64,000 bases of DNA from JBEOJY01 sp040275305 (GTDB lineage: Bacteria > Pseudomonadota > Alphaproteobacteria > UBA9219). The notes beneath the pieces are model-generated. The model did not search any database and was not told the DNA's origin. It saw nothing but the letters and a program-made list of their open reading frames with translations. The stretch is from NCBI GenBank assembly GCA_040275305.1, contig JBEOJY010000041.1:31201-95200 (forward strand), read 5' to 3'. Shown here in pieces: positions 51,821-61,457 of the stretch. The number at the start of each line of letters is the position of its first letter. Within the stretch, counting starts at the first letter, position 1. The translations under genes were made by a program, and so were the position numbers.

Positions 51821-52480
51821 GTGCCTGATCTCGCTCACGAAATTCACCATGGCCGCGCCGCCGGAAAAGTCGTCTGCGGCGTGGACGAGGTCGGACGCGG
51901 ACCTCTGGCCGGACCGGTGATGGCGGCGGCGGTCATCCTGCCGACCGACATCCCCAAGGCCTTGACCGAAGGCATTCGCGACAGCAAGAAAATGTCGGAA
52001 ATTCAGCGTGAAACCCTGTTCGACCCCATCCGCGAATCCTGCCGCTTCTGCGTCGCCGAAGCCTCGGTCGAGGAAATTGGCGACTTGAATATTCTTCAGG
52101 CAAGCTTGCTTGCGATGCGCCGAGCTGTGGCCGGATTAAACCTCGCGCCTGATACCGCGTTAATCGACGGCAACCGCCGTCCGGGACTGGCCTGTCAAGA
52201 AGTCACGATAGTGAAAGGCGACGACAAAAGCCTGTCCATCGCCGCCGCCTCGATACTGGCGAAAGTCCAGCGCGACAGGTTCATGTCGAAATTGGCTCAG
52301 GATTTTCCCGGTTATGGCTGGGAACATAACGCAGGCTACCCAACGCCGGAACATCTGGAAGCGTTGTCCCGCTTGGGCGTAACTCCATGGCATCGCGCCA
52401 CCTTCGCCCCTGTGAGCAAATATCTGGAATTACGCAAGCACGAGGGCTTCGGTCATTCGCGGAGTTCGCAAGGCCCATAA
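51821..52480 (+). CDS. rnhB: Ribonuclease HII
   Basis: 219 residues from a GTG two bases after the preceding stop, with AGAGG in front. It removes single ribonucleotides and RNA primers. VVCGVDEVGRGPLAGPVMAAAV and ALIDGNRRP carry the acidic site, and VTIVKGDDKSLSIAAASILAKVQRDRFM (quoted in part) is the helical motif. Adjacent to ccrM, as in many alphaproteobacteria, though the DUF6795-like gene intervenes on the other strand. Confidence 0.95.
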   Translation: MPDLAHEIHHGRAAGKVVCGVDEVGRGPLAGPVMAAAVILPTDIPKALTEGIRDSKKMSEIQRETLFDPIRESCRFCVAEASVEEIGDLNILQASLLAMRRAVAGLNLAPDTALIDGNRRPGLACQEVTIVKGDDKSLSIAAASILAKVQRDRFMSKLAQDFPGYGWEHNAGYPTPEHLEALSRLGVTPWHRATFAPVSKYLELRKHEGFGHSRSSQGP

Positions 52481-52941
52481 GGAGATACAGACGTAATTTT
52501 CTCTGCAAAATGTGTGGGTTCGCGATCCAGATAACAACTGATCTTGATAGGCTTGCCCCCCAGCTCGCTGTTTTCGTCATAAAGCATTTTAGCATAGGCC
52601 CAAACACGCACGGATTTTTGATCATGCGTAATGTTGATCGTCTGCGTAATGACTGGCTGATGTGGCAAAACGCTGCCAAGAATCATGGACTTGAACGCCG
52701 GAGAGAAATGAAAAGCCCCGTTGGCATCTGTCACAACTTTGTCTGTGAAAGTCTTGCCCCCCCACGCCCATTCATATTGGCGTTCGACATCCGCGCCCTC
52801 AACGGGCTTACCATGAAGGAAGACAATCCCATCTACTTCTGAAAACAGGCAAACTTTGGCCATGACGAACGCGCCCCCTAAAGCAAGAACGACAGAAACA
52901 ATCAAAACTGCGGGGATATGCCTATATGGTTTGAGATTCAT
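52453..52941 (-). CDS. DUF6795-like membrane-anchored protein
   Basis: 162 residues. N-terminal hydrophobic helix about 11-28, then CLFSEVDGIVFLHGKPVEGADVERQ and TFTDKVVTDANGAFHFSPAF, a transthyretin-like beta fold seen in DUF6795 proteins. Its 3' end overlaps rnhB by 28 bases. Function unknown. Confidence 0.65.
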   Translation of the reverse strand: MNLKPYRHIPAVLIVSVVLALGGAFVMAKVCLFSEVDGIVFLHGKPVEGADVERQYEWAWGGKTFTDKVVTDANGAFHFSPAFKSMILGSVLPHQPVITQTINITHDQKSVRVWAYAKMLYDENSELGGKPIKISCYLDREPTHFAEKITSVSPYGPCELRE

Positions 52942-53031
52942 GGAGGCCTAACGAAAGTGGACGCGCGCCTAGAAAAATGCATAAAAGATATTTACCGATC
53001 ATTAACGCCGCTAGATTAGCAGTTGCATGTT

Positions 53032-54162
53032 ATGAAACCACCTCAGCGTAAGAAACCCGTTACGGACAATCCTCTGGACTGCATTCATTGTGGCGACAGC
53101 ATCGAGATTATGGCGAACCTGCCTGCGCGTTCGGTGGACGCCGTCTTTGCCGACCCCCCCTACAATCTGCAGCTGGGCGGTGAACTCCTCCGCCCCGACC
53201 ATTCGCAAGTCGATGCCGTGAACGACGATTGGGATAAGTTCGCGGATTTCGCCTCCTATGACGCTTTTACGAAGGCGTGGTTGAGCGCGGCCAAGCGAGT
53301 GCTAAAGCCCAACGGCAGCCTCTGGGTCATCGGGAGCTATCATAATGTCTTCAGGATTGGCGCGATTTTGCAGGATCTGGGATTCTGGATCTTGAACGAC
53401 GTAATCTGGCTGAAAAGCAACCCGATGCCGAATTTTCGTGGCAAGCGCTTCACCAACGCGCACGAAACGCTGATCTGGGCCTCCCCGTCGCGAACAGCAA
53501 AACCGTGCTTCAACTACGAGGCGATGAAAAATCTCAATGAAGACAAGCAAATGCGCAGCGACTGGACGATCCCGCTCTGCACCGGCGGCGAGAGGCTGAA
53601 AAACGGAGCAGGCGACAAGGTCCACCCGACGCAAAAGCCGGAAGCCCTGCTCTACCGTGTGCTGATGGCTTCGACCAAACCCGGCGATGTCGTGCTAGAC
53701 CCCTTCTTTGGCTCCGGCACGACCGGCGCGGTGGCCAAACAACTGGGCCGCCACTATATCGGCATCGAACGCGACGAAACCTACATTCGACATGCCGAGC
53801 GACGTATCGCCAGCATAGACGCAAGTTCTGATCTCGAAGGGCTGGTTACGCCGTCGCGCCGCGCGGAGCCGCGCATCCCGTTCGGCAACGTGATTGAACG
53901 CGGCTGGCTGCGCCCCGGCGAATATCTCTACGACGAACGCAAGCGCTACAGCGCGCGGGTTGCCGCCGATGCCTCGCTGATCTTCAAGGCGCAAGACAAC
54001 GAATGCCGAGGCTCGATCCACAAGATCGGAGCGCTCGCGCAAGGTCTGCCCGCCTGTAACGGCTGGACCTTCTGGTGCTACGAGCGCGAAGGAGCTCTCG
54101 CCTCCATAGACAGTCTGCGACAACGTCTGCGCAACGAGCAAAAGGGAAAAGAAACCGCCTAA
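53032..54162 (+). CDS. ccrM: DNA adenine methyltransferase CcrM-type (GANTC)
   Basis: 376 residues. Beta-class N6-adenine methyltransferase. DPPYNLQLGGELL (residues 41-) is motif IV, KVHPTQKPEALLYRVLM and VVLDPFFGSGTTGAVAKQLGRHYIGIE (in part) form the SAM site, and a C-terminal extension of about 110 residues (RIPFGNVIERGWLRPGEYLY...) is the CcrM DNA-binding domain. In Caulobacter relatives it methylates GANTC in cell-cycle control. Start at ATG 53032 rather than the TTG nine bases earlier. Confidence 0.95.
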   Translation: MKPPQRKKPVTDNPLDCIHCGDSIEIMANLPARSVDAVFADPPYNLQLGGELLRPDHSQVDAVNDDWDKFADFASYDAFTKAWLSAAKRVLKPNGSLWVIGSYHNVFRIGAILQDLGFWILNDVIWLKSNPMPNFRGKRFTNAHETLIWASPSRTAKPCFNYEAMKNLNEDKQMRSDWTIPLCTGGERLKNGAGDKVHPTQKPEALLYRVLMASTKPGDVVLDPFFGSGTTGAVAKQLGRHYIGIERDETYIRHAERRIASIDASSDLEGLVTPSRRAEPRIPFGNVIERGWLRPGEYLYDERKRYSARVAADASLIFKAQDNECRGSIHKIGALAQGLPACNGWTFWCYEREGALASIDSLRQRLRNEQKGKETA

Positions 54163-54184
54163 CAGAGGAAGGGCAAACAGACGC

Positions 54185-54607
54185 TCACGCAAGATTGAAT
54201 GTGCAGCAATCCAATACACGCTCAAGCGTAGCCAGTTTGTCGCGACGAGGGATAATTACGGTAAGACGCAAAGCGTGTACGAAGTTTGGATGAGGTTCTT
54301 CAGAGATAAATTGATTGGTTGTCTCGAAACGACCATGTTCCACGGTGGCCACTAAGCCATGTGCCTTGAAAAGCTTAATCATTCTATCGATGTTTGAGTG
54401 GTTGGCACGCGAAGATGTTTCAAAATCAGTGACGGCCTTTAACGTATCGATACCGAAAGTCAAAACCGAAATATGAGCAGTCGAGTCTGTTTTACGAAGG
54501 GGCCTGACTAAATGAAACAACATGCGTGCGCAAGTATCCATCTCGCGAATTAAAAGCTGATTTGCAAGCGCTTGATCTGAGCAAGCGCATTTTTCACTAA
54601 TGGCCAT
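54185..54607 (-). CDS. Hypothetical protein
   Basis: 140 residues, Cys-containing (CACSDQA, DCCTFNL). Helical N-terminus (ALANQLLIREMDTCARMLFHLV), followed by NHSNIDRMIKLFKAHGLVATVEHGRFETTN and LRLTVIIPRRDKLATLERVLD. The middle might be a winged-helix-like element, but no family is recognised. GGCGG lies upstream of the ATG. Divergent from pepN, convergent with ccrM. Confidence 0.55.
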   Translation of the reverse strand: MAISEKCACSDQALANQLLIREMDTCARMLFHLVRPLRKTDSTAHISVLTFGIDTLKAVTDFETSSRANHSNIDRMIKLFKAHGLVATVEHGRFETTNQFISEEPHPNFVHALRLTVIIPRRDKLATLERVLDCCTFNLA

Positions 54608-54776
54608 AGAAATATCCGCCTATAAATCAAAAAATATGTAACGGACTTATATCCGCGCCGTAGGGAACTGTCACGCAAACAATAGTTGCGCAACCTTTGA
54701 CGCGCGCGCCGCAATCCCGTAAGAAGAAAGACATCACCCACGCGCATATGGCGCGGACAAACGAGGTAATTCCCCA

Positions 54777-57536
54777 ATGAAGACCGCTTCAAAACAAAGC
54801 CGTGCAGCAAGCGCGACCCTAAAGGGCAAGCGGGGGAATAAAAATGCGACACAACAAAAGGTTGAGTTGAAGCGGCGCAAAAGCAACCCGAAGCCAGCCA
54901 AAGAAATCCTTCTCGCCGATTATCGCCCCCCCGAATTTCTCATCGATCACGTGACGTTGGATGTGAACATCTGTTCTGACAAAGCCATCGTAAAATCGCG
55001 GCTCGAAATCCGCCGCAACGCGCAAAGCAAAAAAAACAAAGCGCCTCTGGTGCTGCAGGGGGAGATACAAAAGGCGGTCGAAGTCGCGCTTGACGGAAAA
55101 AGGCTGGTGGAGGGCAAAGATTACCGCCTCACCGAACACGACCTGACCATCCATACCATGCCCGCCAACGCCGTGTTGGACATTGCAAGCGAGCACACCC
55201 CCTATGCCAATACCGCCTTGTCAGGATTTTATGCCTCCGGCCCGATGCTCTGCACGCAATGCGAAGCCGAAGGGTTCCGCCGGATAACCTATTACCTCGA
55301 CCGCCCGGATGTGATGGCCAAGTTTAAGGTCACGCTCCATGCCGACAAGAAGAAATACCCCGTTCTGCTTGCCAACGGCAATTTGCTGGGCGCGGGCGAC
55401 GAGCCTAAAGGACGGCATTTCGCGACATGGGAAGACCCGTTTCCCAAGCCTTGCTACCTGTTCGCCATGGTCGCGGGCAAACTCGACAAAGTGAAAGACC
55501 AATTCACGACGCGCTCAGGCCGCGAAGTGCTGATCGAAATGTATGTCGAACCCGGCAAAACCGATCAAACCGCCTTTGCGCTTGACGCGCTCAAAAAAGC
55601 CATGGCGTGGGATGAAAGAACATATGGCCTCGAATACGACCTTGATCGCTTCATGATCGTCGCGACGCCGTATTTCAATATGGGCGCGATGGAGAACAAA
55701 GGCCTGAATATCTTCAACGATTCCTGCGTGCTGGGGCGCGCGGACACGGCGACGGATGCGACCATCAGCTTTATCGAGCGCGTCGTCGGCCATGAATACT
55801 TCCATAACTGGACCGGCGACCGCGTGACCTGCCGCGACTGGTTCCAGTTGAGCCTCAAGGAAGGCCTGACGGTTTTCCGTGAGCAGGAATTCATGGGAGA
55901 TATGCACGACCACGCCGTCGAGCGTATTGAAAACGTGCGCGACCTAAGGTCGCGACAATTCGCCGAAGACGCAGGCGCCATGGCCCACCCGGTGCGCCCT
56001 GACCGCTATCAAGCCATCGACAACTTCTATACCGCGACGGTCTACGACAAAGGCTCGGAAGTCGTGCGCATGATCCAAACCTTGGCCGGGGGCCGCGTGG
56101 GATTCCGTAAAGGAATGGAGCTTTATTTCAAACGTCACGACGGGCAGGCTGTCACCTGCGATGACTTTGCGCAAGCAATGGCGGATGCCAACAAACTCGA
56201 CATCAAGCAATTCATGCTGTGGTATGCGCAAGCGGGAACCCCCACCGTGAACGTCAAAACGGCGTGGAGTGGTAAGAGCAACACGTTGAAAATCACCTTG
56301 CGTCAAAGCTGCCCCCCCACGCCCGGACAACCGAAGAAAAAGCCCATGCATATCCCGTTTGCGGTCGGCCTGTTGGGGCAAGACGGGCGCGACATGATGG
56401 AAACAAAGATTCTGGATTTGCATAAATCGCGACAAAGCTTTGAATTTTCCGGGTTGAAAGAAAAGCCGGTTTTGTCGCTGCTGCGCGACTATTCTGCCCC
56501 CCTGCGACTGGATTACGACAGCGAGGACGAGGATTTATTGTTTTTGCTTGCGCATGACAGCGATCCGTTCAACCGCTGGGAGGCCGGGCAGAAATTGGGC
56601 GAAAAATACCTGTTGGAGATAGCGGCCAACCCGAACAAGCGCTCAAAAACTATATCTGCCGCCTTGTCGGAAAAAACGCTCGAAGCCTATGCCAAAGCGC
56701 TCGAAGGCGTGTTGGTGGATGACAAACTCGATGGCGCTTACCGCGCGATGGCGCTCACTTTGCCGAGTGAGAGTGAATTGGGACTAGCCCTCGTCGCGCG
56801 CGGCAAGAAAATTGATCCAGAAGCGCTTTCCACGGCGCGAAAATCTCTGGTCAAATATCTATCGTCGGCCCTGCGCGAATCTTTTGAAAAAGTTCACGAT
56901 GAATTGAGCGGCATTGATCCCATGGCTGCCGATGGCGTTACGATGGGCAAACGCAGTCTGCGGAATCTTTGCCTCTCCTATCTTTCGGCGCATCATGCCC
57001 CGGCGATGCTGCAAAAAGCCTATGAACAGTGTGTAAAATCGAAAAACATGACCGATAAAATAGCGGCGCTTGCGATATTGGCGGAAACAACCTCGCCTTT
57101 GCGTGACAAAGCGCTAGTAGGGTTCGAAAAGCAATGGAAGAAAATGCCTACCGTGATGGATAAATGGCTGATGGTACAAGCTTCGGCGAAACGCAAAGAA
57201 GCGCTATCTGATGTCAAGCGGCTTATGAAACACCCGTCATTTGACCTTAAGAATCCAAACAGGGTGTCGGCGCTGATTGGTGTTTTTGCCGGAAACATCG
57301 AGGGATTTCATGCGGCAAACGCATCAGGGTATCGCTTTATAGCCGAAATGATTCGGCGTCTTGATCCTATCAACCCCAACATCGCCGCGCGTCTGGCAAA
57401 ACAGTTTGCCCGGTGGCGCGATTACCACACCCCGCGCTCTGGCGCGATGCGTTCGGAGTTGCAACGCTTGGCGCGCGTCAAAACATTATCGGCGAATACC
57501 TCTGAAATAGTGACAAAAAGCCTCAAATCTAGATAA
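54777..57536 (+). CDS. pepN: Aminopeptidase N (M1 family)
   Basis: 919 residues. Zinc aminopeptidase removing N-terminal residues from peptides. GAMENKGLNIFN precedes HEYFHNWTGDRVTCRDWFQLSLKEG, giving HEXXH (338-342) with the third zinc ligand Glu at 361, the correct 18-residue spacing. A very basic tail of about 40 residues precedes the usual start of homology (DYRPPEFLIDHVTLDVNI). The C-terminal ankyrin-like helical domain is complete. Confidence 0.96.
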   Translation: MKTASKQSRAASATLKGKRGNKNATQQKVELKRRKSNPKPAKEILLADYRPPEFLIDHVTLDVNICSDKAIVKSRLEIRRNAQSKKNKAPLVLQGEIQKAVEVALDGKRLVEGKDYRLTEHDLTIHTMPANAVLDIASEHTPYANTALSGFYASGPMLCTQCEAEGFRRITYYLDRPDVMAKFKVTLHADKKKYPVLLANGNLLGAGDEPKGRHFATWEDPFPKPCYLFAMVAGKLDKVKDQFTTRSGREVLIEMYVEPGKTDQTAFALDALKKAMAWDERTYGLEYDLDRFMIVATPYFNMGAMENKGLNIFNDSCVLGRADTATDATISFIERVVGHEYFHNWTGDRVTCRDWFQLSLKEGLTVFREQEFMGDMHDHAVERIENVRDLRSRQFAEDAGAMAHPVRPDRYQAIDNFYTATVYDKGSEVVRMIQTLAGGRVGFRKGMELYFKRHDGQAVTCDDFAQAMADANKLDIKQFMLWYAQAGTPTVNVKTAWSGKSNTLKITLRQSCPPTPGQPKKKPMHIPFAVGLLGQDGRDMMETKILDLHKSRQSFEFSGLKEKPVLSLLRDYSAPLRLDYDSEDEDLLFLLAHDSDPFNRWEAGQKLGEKYLLEIAANPNKRSKTISAALSEKTLEAYAKALEGVLVDDKLDGAYRAMALTLPSESELGLALVARGKKIDPEALSTARKSLVKYLSSALRESFEKVHDELSGIDPMAADGVTMGKRSLRNLCLSYLSAHHAPAMLQKAYEQCVKSKNMTDKIAALAILAETTSPLRDKALVGFEKQWKKMPTVMDKWLMVQASAKRKEALSDVKRLMKHPSFDLKNPNRVSALIGVFAGNIEGFHAANASGYRFIAEMIRRLDPINPNIAARLAKQFARWRDYHTPRSGAMRSELQRLARVKTLSANTSEIVTKSLKSR

Positions 57537-57717
57537 TAACCAAACTAAATTATACAGCCGGAACGAAAGAAGATAACCGAATGAACCGCGCGGCAAATAT
57601 TGCCTACCGCGCGAATTACCCACATGAACCCTTGCAAATCGCGGTGTCGGTTAACTGGTTGTCAAGCTTTTAGTCGATAATAGAGCCTGTTCAACGGGAT
57701 CACACTACCTGCGTGAA

Positions 57718-57733
57718 TGGCATGCTTTTGGCA
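57718..57733 (+). promoter_or_regulatory. Sigma-54-like promoter of the flagellin gene
   Basis: TGGCATG-CTTT-TGGCA: GG at 57719-57720 and GC at 57731-57732 are separated by exactly ten bases, the strict spacing of -24/-12 elements. The -12 has TGGC instead of TTGC. About 105 bases before the flagellin start. Class III flagellins in alphaproteobacteria use such promoters. Confidence 0.5.
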
Positions 57734-57838
57734 TGTGCAAGAGTTGCTGTCGGAAATCATAACCTATCGGGAAGTGGTGCCGTAAGCTTCTAAATTTGCG
57801 GAAGGAGTCCGCGATCAAACTCGAAAGGAGTTCAAGTC

Positions 57839-58660
57839 ATGGCAATAAGCGAAGTCTCACTAAGTGGTTCTGCGCGAGCAAACCTGTCGGCGCTGCAAAA
57901 TACCGCAACGCTGCTGGGAAATACGCAGAAACGCTTGTCAACAGGTAAGTCAGTCAACTCGGCCTCTGATAACGCGACGGCGTACTTTGCGTCGCAAGGC
58001 TTTCTCCAACGTGCGAACGACCTCTCGAACTTGAAGAATAACCTTGCAACCGCGCAGACCACCGTGGCGTCGGTTCAGGACTCGTTGTCGAACGTGACCA
58101 CCATCGTCAACCAGCTGCAAGGTATTACGACCCAGGCGCTGGGAACGACGGACACCACGACGCGTTTAGGGCTGGCTTCACAGTTCAACTCGTTGCTGAC
58201 GCAGCTCGACTTGCTGGTCAACGACGCGACCTTCAACGGTACGAATCTGTTGAACTCTGCGAGCAATCAGTTGGTCGTTTACTTCAACGAAACCAACACA
58301 ACGGCGCTAACAATCAGCGGCGTCAATGTTACGTTCTCAGGCCTCAGTCTCGCAGCGGCTGACGGTGGTTTCGAAACAGACGTAAACATCAACTCGGCGT
58401 CTTCGCGGCTACTGACGGCGCTGTCCACGCTACGTACGGACGCTGCATCGTTCGGTGGTAACGCGACGCTGATCCAGACACGTCAAGACTTTACCTCGAC
58501 CCTGATTAATAACCTTCAAAACGCTTCGGACAAACTTGTGTTGGCCGATACGAACGAAGAAGGCGCGAACCTGCAAGCGCTGCAGGCTCAGAACCAACTC
58601 GGTATCGTTTCGCTGGGTATTTCTGGCCAGTTGTCGCAAGCGATCCTGCGCTTGTTCTAA
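57839..58660 (+). CDS. fliC: Flagellin
   Basis: 273 residues, short for flagellin. The N-terminal D0/D1 domain has LSALQNTATLLGNTQKRLSTGKSVNSASDN, and the C-terminal D1/D0 ends QNQLGIVSLGISGQLSQAILRLF. The variable D2/D3 region is almost absent. Secreted by the flagellar type III system. GAAAGGAG before the ATG. Followed by flbT and flaF, the alphaproteobacterial flagellin-regulation pair. A perfect UUCG-loop terminator follows the gene. Confidence 0.93.
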   Translation: MAISEVSLSGSARANLSALQNTATLLGNTQKRLSTGKSVNSASDNATAYFASQGFLQRANDLSNLKNNLATAQTTVASVQDSLSNVTTIVNQLQGITTQALGTTDTTTRLGLASQFNSLLTQLDLLVNDATFNGTNLLNSASNQLVVYFNETNTTALTISGVNVTFSGLSLAAADGGFETDVNINSASSRLLTALSTLRTDAASFGGNATLIQTRQDFTSTLINNLQNASDKLVLADTNEEGANLQALQAQNQLGIVSLGISGQLSQAILRLF

Positions 58661-58670
58661 TTGGGATACG

Positions 58671-58694
58671 AAGGGTGGGCTTCGGCTCACCCTT
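58671..58694 (+). terminator. Intrinsic terminator after flagellin gene
   Basis: AAGGGTGGGC (58671-58680) with GCTCACCCTT (58685-58694) around a TTCG loop, then CTCTTTTT. One G-T pair. Confidence 0.95.
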
Positions 58695-58747
58695 CTCTTT
58701 TTGACGTTATACTCCGTAGGATTGGCAACCCGAAAAAGCGACAAGGG

Positions 58748-58798
58748 CCGTCATCGCGAGGAGCCTTACAGATGGCGACGACGCTGCGATGACGCTCC
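58748..58798. repeat. Short member of repeat family A
   Basis: GCCGTCATCGCGAGGAGCC, GGCGACGACGCTGCGATGACG. Only the two outer halves of the family remain. Confidence 0.5.
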
Positions 58799-58911
58799 TT
58801 CTGTCAGGATGGTCTTTCATGAGCGCAAGAAGCGCTTTAAGGGCCAGTCATAATTCGGCTTTCCAATCATACGGAGTATACCTAAGATAATAATCTCGAA
58901 GGAGTCGGGAT

Positions 58912-59328
58912 ATGCCGCTTAAAATTCGTGTAAAGCCAGAAGGTAAAATTTTCGCGGGTGGCGCCGTCCTAAAGAATGTTGGCAAGCATCCTGCCGATCT
59001 TCTGATCTTATCCGACAGCCCCGTCTTGCGCGAAGACTATATGATGAATATAGACCGCAGCCGGGAGTCCGACGCAACAAACATCTACTTCTTGCTGCAA
59101 GTGATTTATCTTTTCAAAGGAAAAGGAAAACCGCAAGACGCGCTCGTCATTGAAACGATAAAAAATTTCGCAAAATTATACCCAGAATTACAGAGCAAAG
59201 TGCTCCACATCATCGGACACTTGGAAGCTGGCGAAGGGTTTAAAGCGCTAAAAGTCGCGCATAAGCTTCTGGAAGAAACGCGGCCAAATACCCTCCCCCA
59301 AACAACCCTCACAGAAAACAACGCCTAA
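58912..59328 (+). CDS. flbT: Flagellar biosynthesis repressor FlbT
   Basis: 138 residues. MPLKIRVKPEGKIFAGGAVLKNV and ILSDSPVLREDYMM are typical FlbT. It limits flagellin synthesis by binding flagellin mRNA in Caulobacter. AAGGAG eight bases before the ATG. It lies downstream of the flagellin terminator, so it probably has its own promoter. Confidence 0.9.
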   Translation: MPLKIRVKPEGKIFAGGAVLKNVGKHPADLLILSDSPVLREDYMMNIDRSRESDATNIYFLLQVIYLFKGKGKPQDALVIETIKNFAKLYPELQSKVLHIIGHLEAGEGFKALKVAHKLLEETRPNTLPQTTLTENNA

Positions 59329-59401
59329 TCAGCGTACGTTGGCATAAGATTTGCTAGAAAAAGAAATAATCCAATCCACTGAACACCGAGGACAAAAGGC
59401 T

Positions 59402-59863
59402 ATGCAAACCACCGAGCAAAAACTTGGCGTATATACACAACATCAGCGCGGCAACGAAGACAGTCGTGAAACCGACAAGCGCGCATTACTCATATGTGCG
59501 GGGCAGTTGCAAAGCTGCGTGGATTTGGGAAAAGAAAACATGCCGGCCTATCAAGAATGTCTGAAAAAAAACCAACAATTGTGGACAATGTTTCAAGTCG
59601 CGTTGACCGATCCCGAAAACGAACTCCCCCAAGACCTAAAAATTCTGCTCCTAAATATAAGCCGCTACATAGATAAAACAAGCTTTCAGGCCATAGCGTC
59701 ATTTAACCCGGCCTTGGTGAAAAGCCTGATCAATATCAATCGCGTCATAGCGGAAGGTTTGGCCAATAGCCTGAAGTCATTGCCTGTGACCATCGATATG
59801 CAACAGGCGCCGCAACCAAACGCGATCAATACCGAAAACATGACCGCGAATGTGACGGCTTAA
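59402..59863 (+). CDS. flaF: Flagellin assembly/synthesis regulator FlaF
   Basis: 153 residues from the ATG at 59402. LGVYTQHQRGNEDSRETDKRALL and NQQLWTMFQVALTDPENELPQDLKILLLNIS (in part) match FlaF, the positive partner of FlbT that promotes flagellin production and export. The C-terminal tail of about 35 residues is longer than usual. Spaced 73 bases after flbT. Confidence 0.82.
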   Translation: MQTTEQKLGVYTQHQRGNEDSRETDKRALLICAGQLQSCVDLGKENMPAYQECLKKNQQLWTMFQVALTDPENELPQDLKILLLNISRYIDKTSFQAIASFNPALVKSLININRVIAEGLANSLKSLPVTIDMQQAPQPNAINTENMTANVTA

Positions 59864-59931
59864 AAATGTAACTCCAAGCCGTTCTCATGAGGTCTATGGA
59901 CGACAAACATCGTCAAAAAGAGCCGTCATTG

Positions 59932-60043
59932 CGAGCCCCCTCTTGGGGGGCGAAGCAATCCAGAGCGGCAAGAACAAACCATGATGACTCTGGATTGCCC
60001 CGTCGTTTCCGCCTTGCGAGTGGAAAACTCCTCGTAGTGACGA
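59932..60043. repeat. Dispersed repeat family A, copy 4
   Basis: GCCGTCATTGCGAGCCCCC, GGGGGGCGAAGCAATCCAGAG and CTCTGGATTGCCCCGTCG, ending CTCGTAGTGACG. It separates flaF from the murD2 end. Confidence 0.75.
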
Positions 60044-60060
60044 ATTCGAATTGCTGCGGA

Positions 60061-61437
60061 CTACAATCCGCAGCATTTTGCGAAAGCCTCGCCGCGCTTG
60101 CAAAAGTCTTTAAACAAACCGTAACTTGGCGCGGCTGGCGAAAGAAGCAAGACCCCGCCGCGCAGCGTATGCTGCAAACAAAAGTTCACGGCCTCTTGCA
60201 TTGTTGCGGCGCAGCATAGTGGCGAGGCGTAGTGCTTATTTGTTAACAATTGCAATATGCGCGCGCCGCTAGGCCCCATTGCCGAAACGCAACAAACTGG
60301 GTTCGAAACCAGAAAATCTATCAACGGGCTATAATCAAGGCCCCTGTCAAATCCGCCTACGATCAGGCTAATCGGCTTGTCACGCCAAACCGAAAGCGCC
60401 GCCAGCGCTGTCAAGGGCGTCGTCGAAATGCTATCGTCGACGAACGCAATCCCGTCACGCTCGCCAATAATCTGCTGCCTGTGCGGCAAGCCCCGATACG
60501 ATTCCGCAGCAACCAAAGCCTGATTCAAATCTAACGAAAAATGCTGCAACGCGCAAAGCGCAGCGGAAAAATTATCGAGATTGTGATTGCGAGAAAGAAA
60601 TGAGTTGTTAACAAAACCGAACCGCTGCGGACCGTTAAAAATCTCGCCCGAAAGCTCGGCATGGAATGAACTTTCGCAATTTGACCATTGAATGGATCGC
60701 GCATCAACGCCGCTACATGAATATCTATCGACAATCTCAGGCAAATGCGACTCCAGCAGGCCTTTGCAATTCGCAGGCGCAACGACGTGCCGCGCGCGAG
60801 CCAGAAGATTAAGTTTATCGCGGTAATAGCACTCAACTGACCCGTGCCAGTCCAGATGTTCCGGCTCCAGATTCGTGAGAACCGCCAAATCGAAACAACC
60901 GTCAAATAGGGCGGCTTGATAACTTGAAACCTCTATCACGCAAAAATCCGCAGAGGCTTCTCCCTCGTAATCGCTGCCGGGGGGCACGCCAATGTTACCA
61001 AGAAGCGCGACCGAACGGCCTGATTGCCGAAGTATATGAGAAATAAGGGAAGCCGTGGTGCTTTTCCCTTTCGTTCCTGTCACGGCAATTGTTTTCGCGC
61101 CGCGCGCTTGCGAAGACCAAAGATTGAGGAGCGAGGTAACGACGATGTTGCTGTTAATGAGTTCTTGCGTGTCACTGTGATACAGGCTGATGCCCGGAGA
61201 CTTAACGACGACGCTGGCGGACTTCAACGCCTGCTTGCGCAGTTTCTCTCCGGTAACCCATAAATCGCCTTCGCGTAGATAATCTTGAGGGCGTTCTGCG
61301 CTCATGTCGTCGTCTGCAATGATAAGCGGCAACGCAGGCCAACGCCTGCGTATCAAAGCAGTCGCAGCCAACCCCTCCCGCCCTGCTCCCCAGATGGCGA
61401 CACTATGTGCGCCGAGATCCTCTAAAGAAAGCGACAT
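60061..61437 (-). CDS. murD2: MurD2-type UDP-MurNAc-L-alanine--L-glutamate ligase
   Basis: 458 residues. A Mur ligase: VAIWGAGREGLAATALI, SPGISLYHSD, P-loop IAVTGTKGKSTTASLISHIL (119-128), NLEPEHLDWHGSVECYYRDKL. Normal MurD uses D-Glu; the neighbouring MurL homologue suggests the MurD2 variant, which adds L-Glu that is later epimerised. Assignment as MurD2 therefore rests on context as well as family. Twenty bases after murL on the same strand. Confidence 0.85.
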   Translation of the reverse strand: MSLSLEDLGAHSVAIWGAGREGLAATALIRRRWPALPLIIADDDMSAERPQDYLREGDLWVTGEKLRKQALKSASVVVKSPGISLYHSDTQELINSNIVVTSLLNLWSSQARGAKTIAVTGTKGKSTTASLISHILRQSGRSVALLGNIGVPPGSDYEGEASADFCVIEVSSYQAALFDGCFDLAVLTNLEPEHLDWHGSVECYYRDKLNLLARARHVVAPANCKGLLESHLPEIVDRYSCSGVDARSIQWSNCESSFHAELSGEIFNGPQRFGFVNNSFLSRNHNLDNFSAALCALQHFSLDLNQALVAAESYRGLPHRQQIIGERDGIAFVDDSISTTPLTALAALSVWRDKPISLIVGGFDRGLDYSPLIDFLVSNPVCCVSAMGPSGARILQLLTNKHYASPLCCAATMQEAVNFCLQHTLRGGVLLLSPAAPSYGLFKDFCKRGEAFAKCCGL

Positions 61438-61457
61438 GCGTGATCTCGCAAATAAAA

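Noticed and set aside
60290..60320. tRNA T-loop-like GGTTCGAAACC
   Set aside because: It lies within the coding sequence of murD2, with no matching acceptor or anticodon stems.
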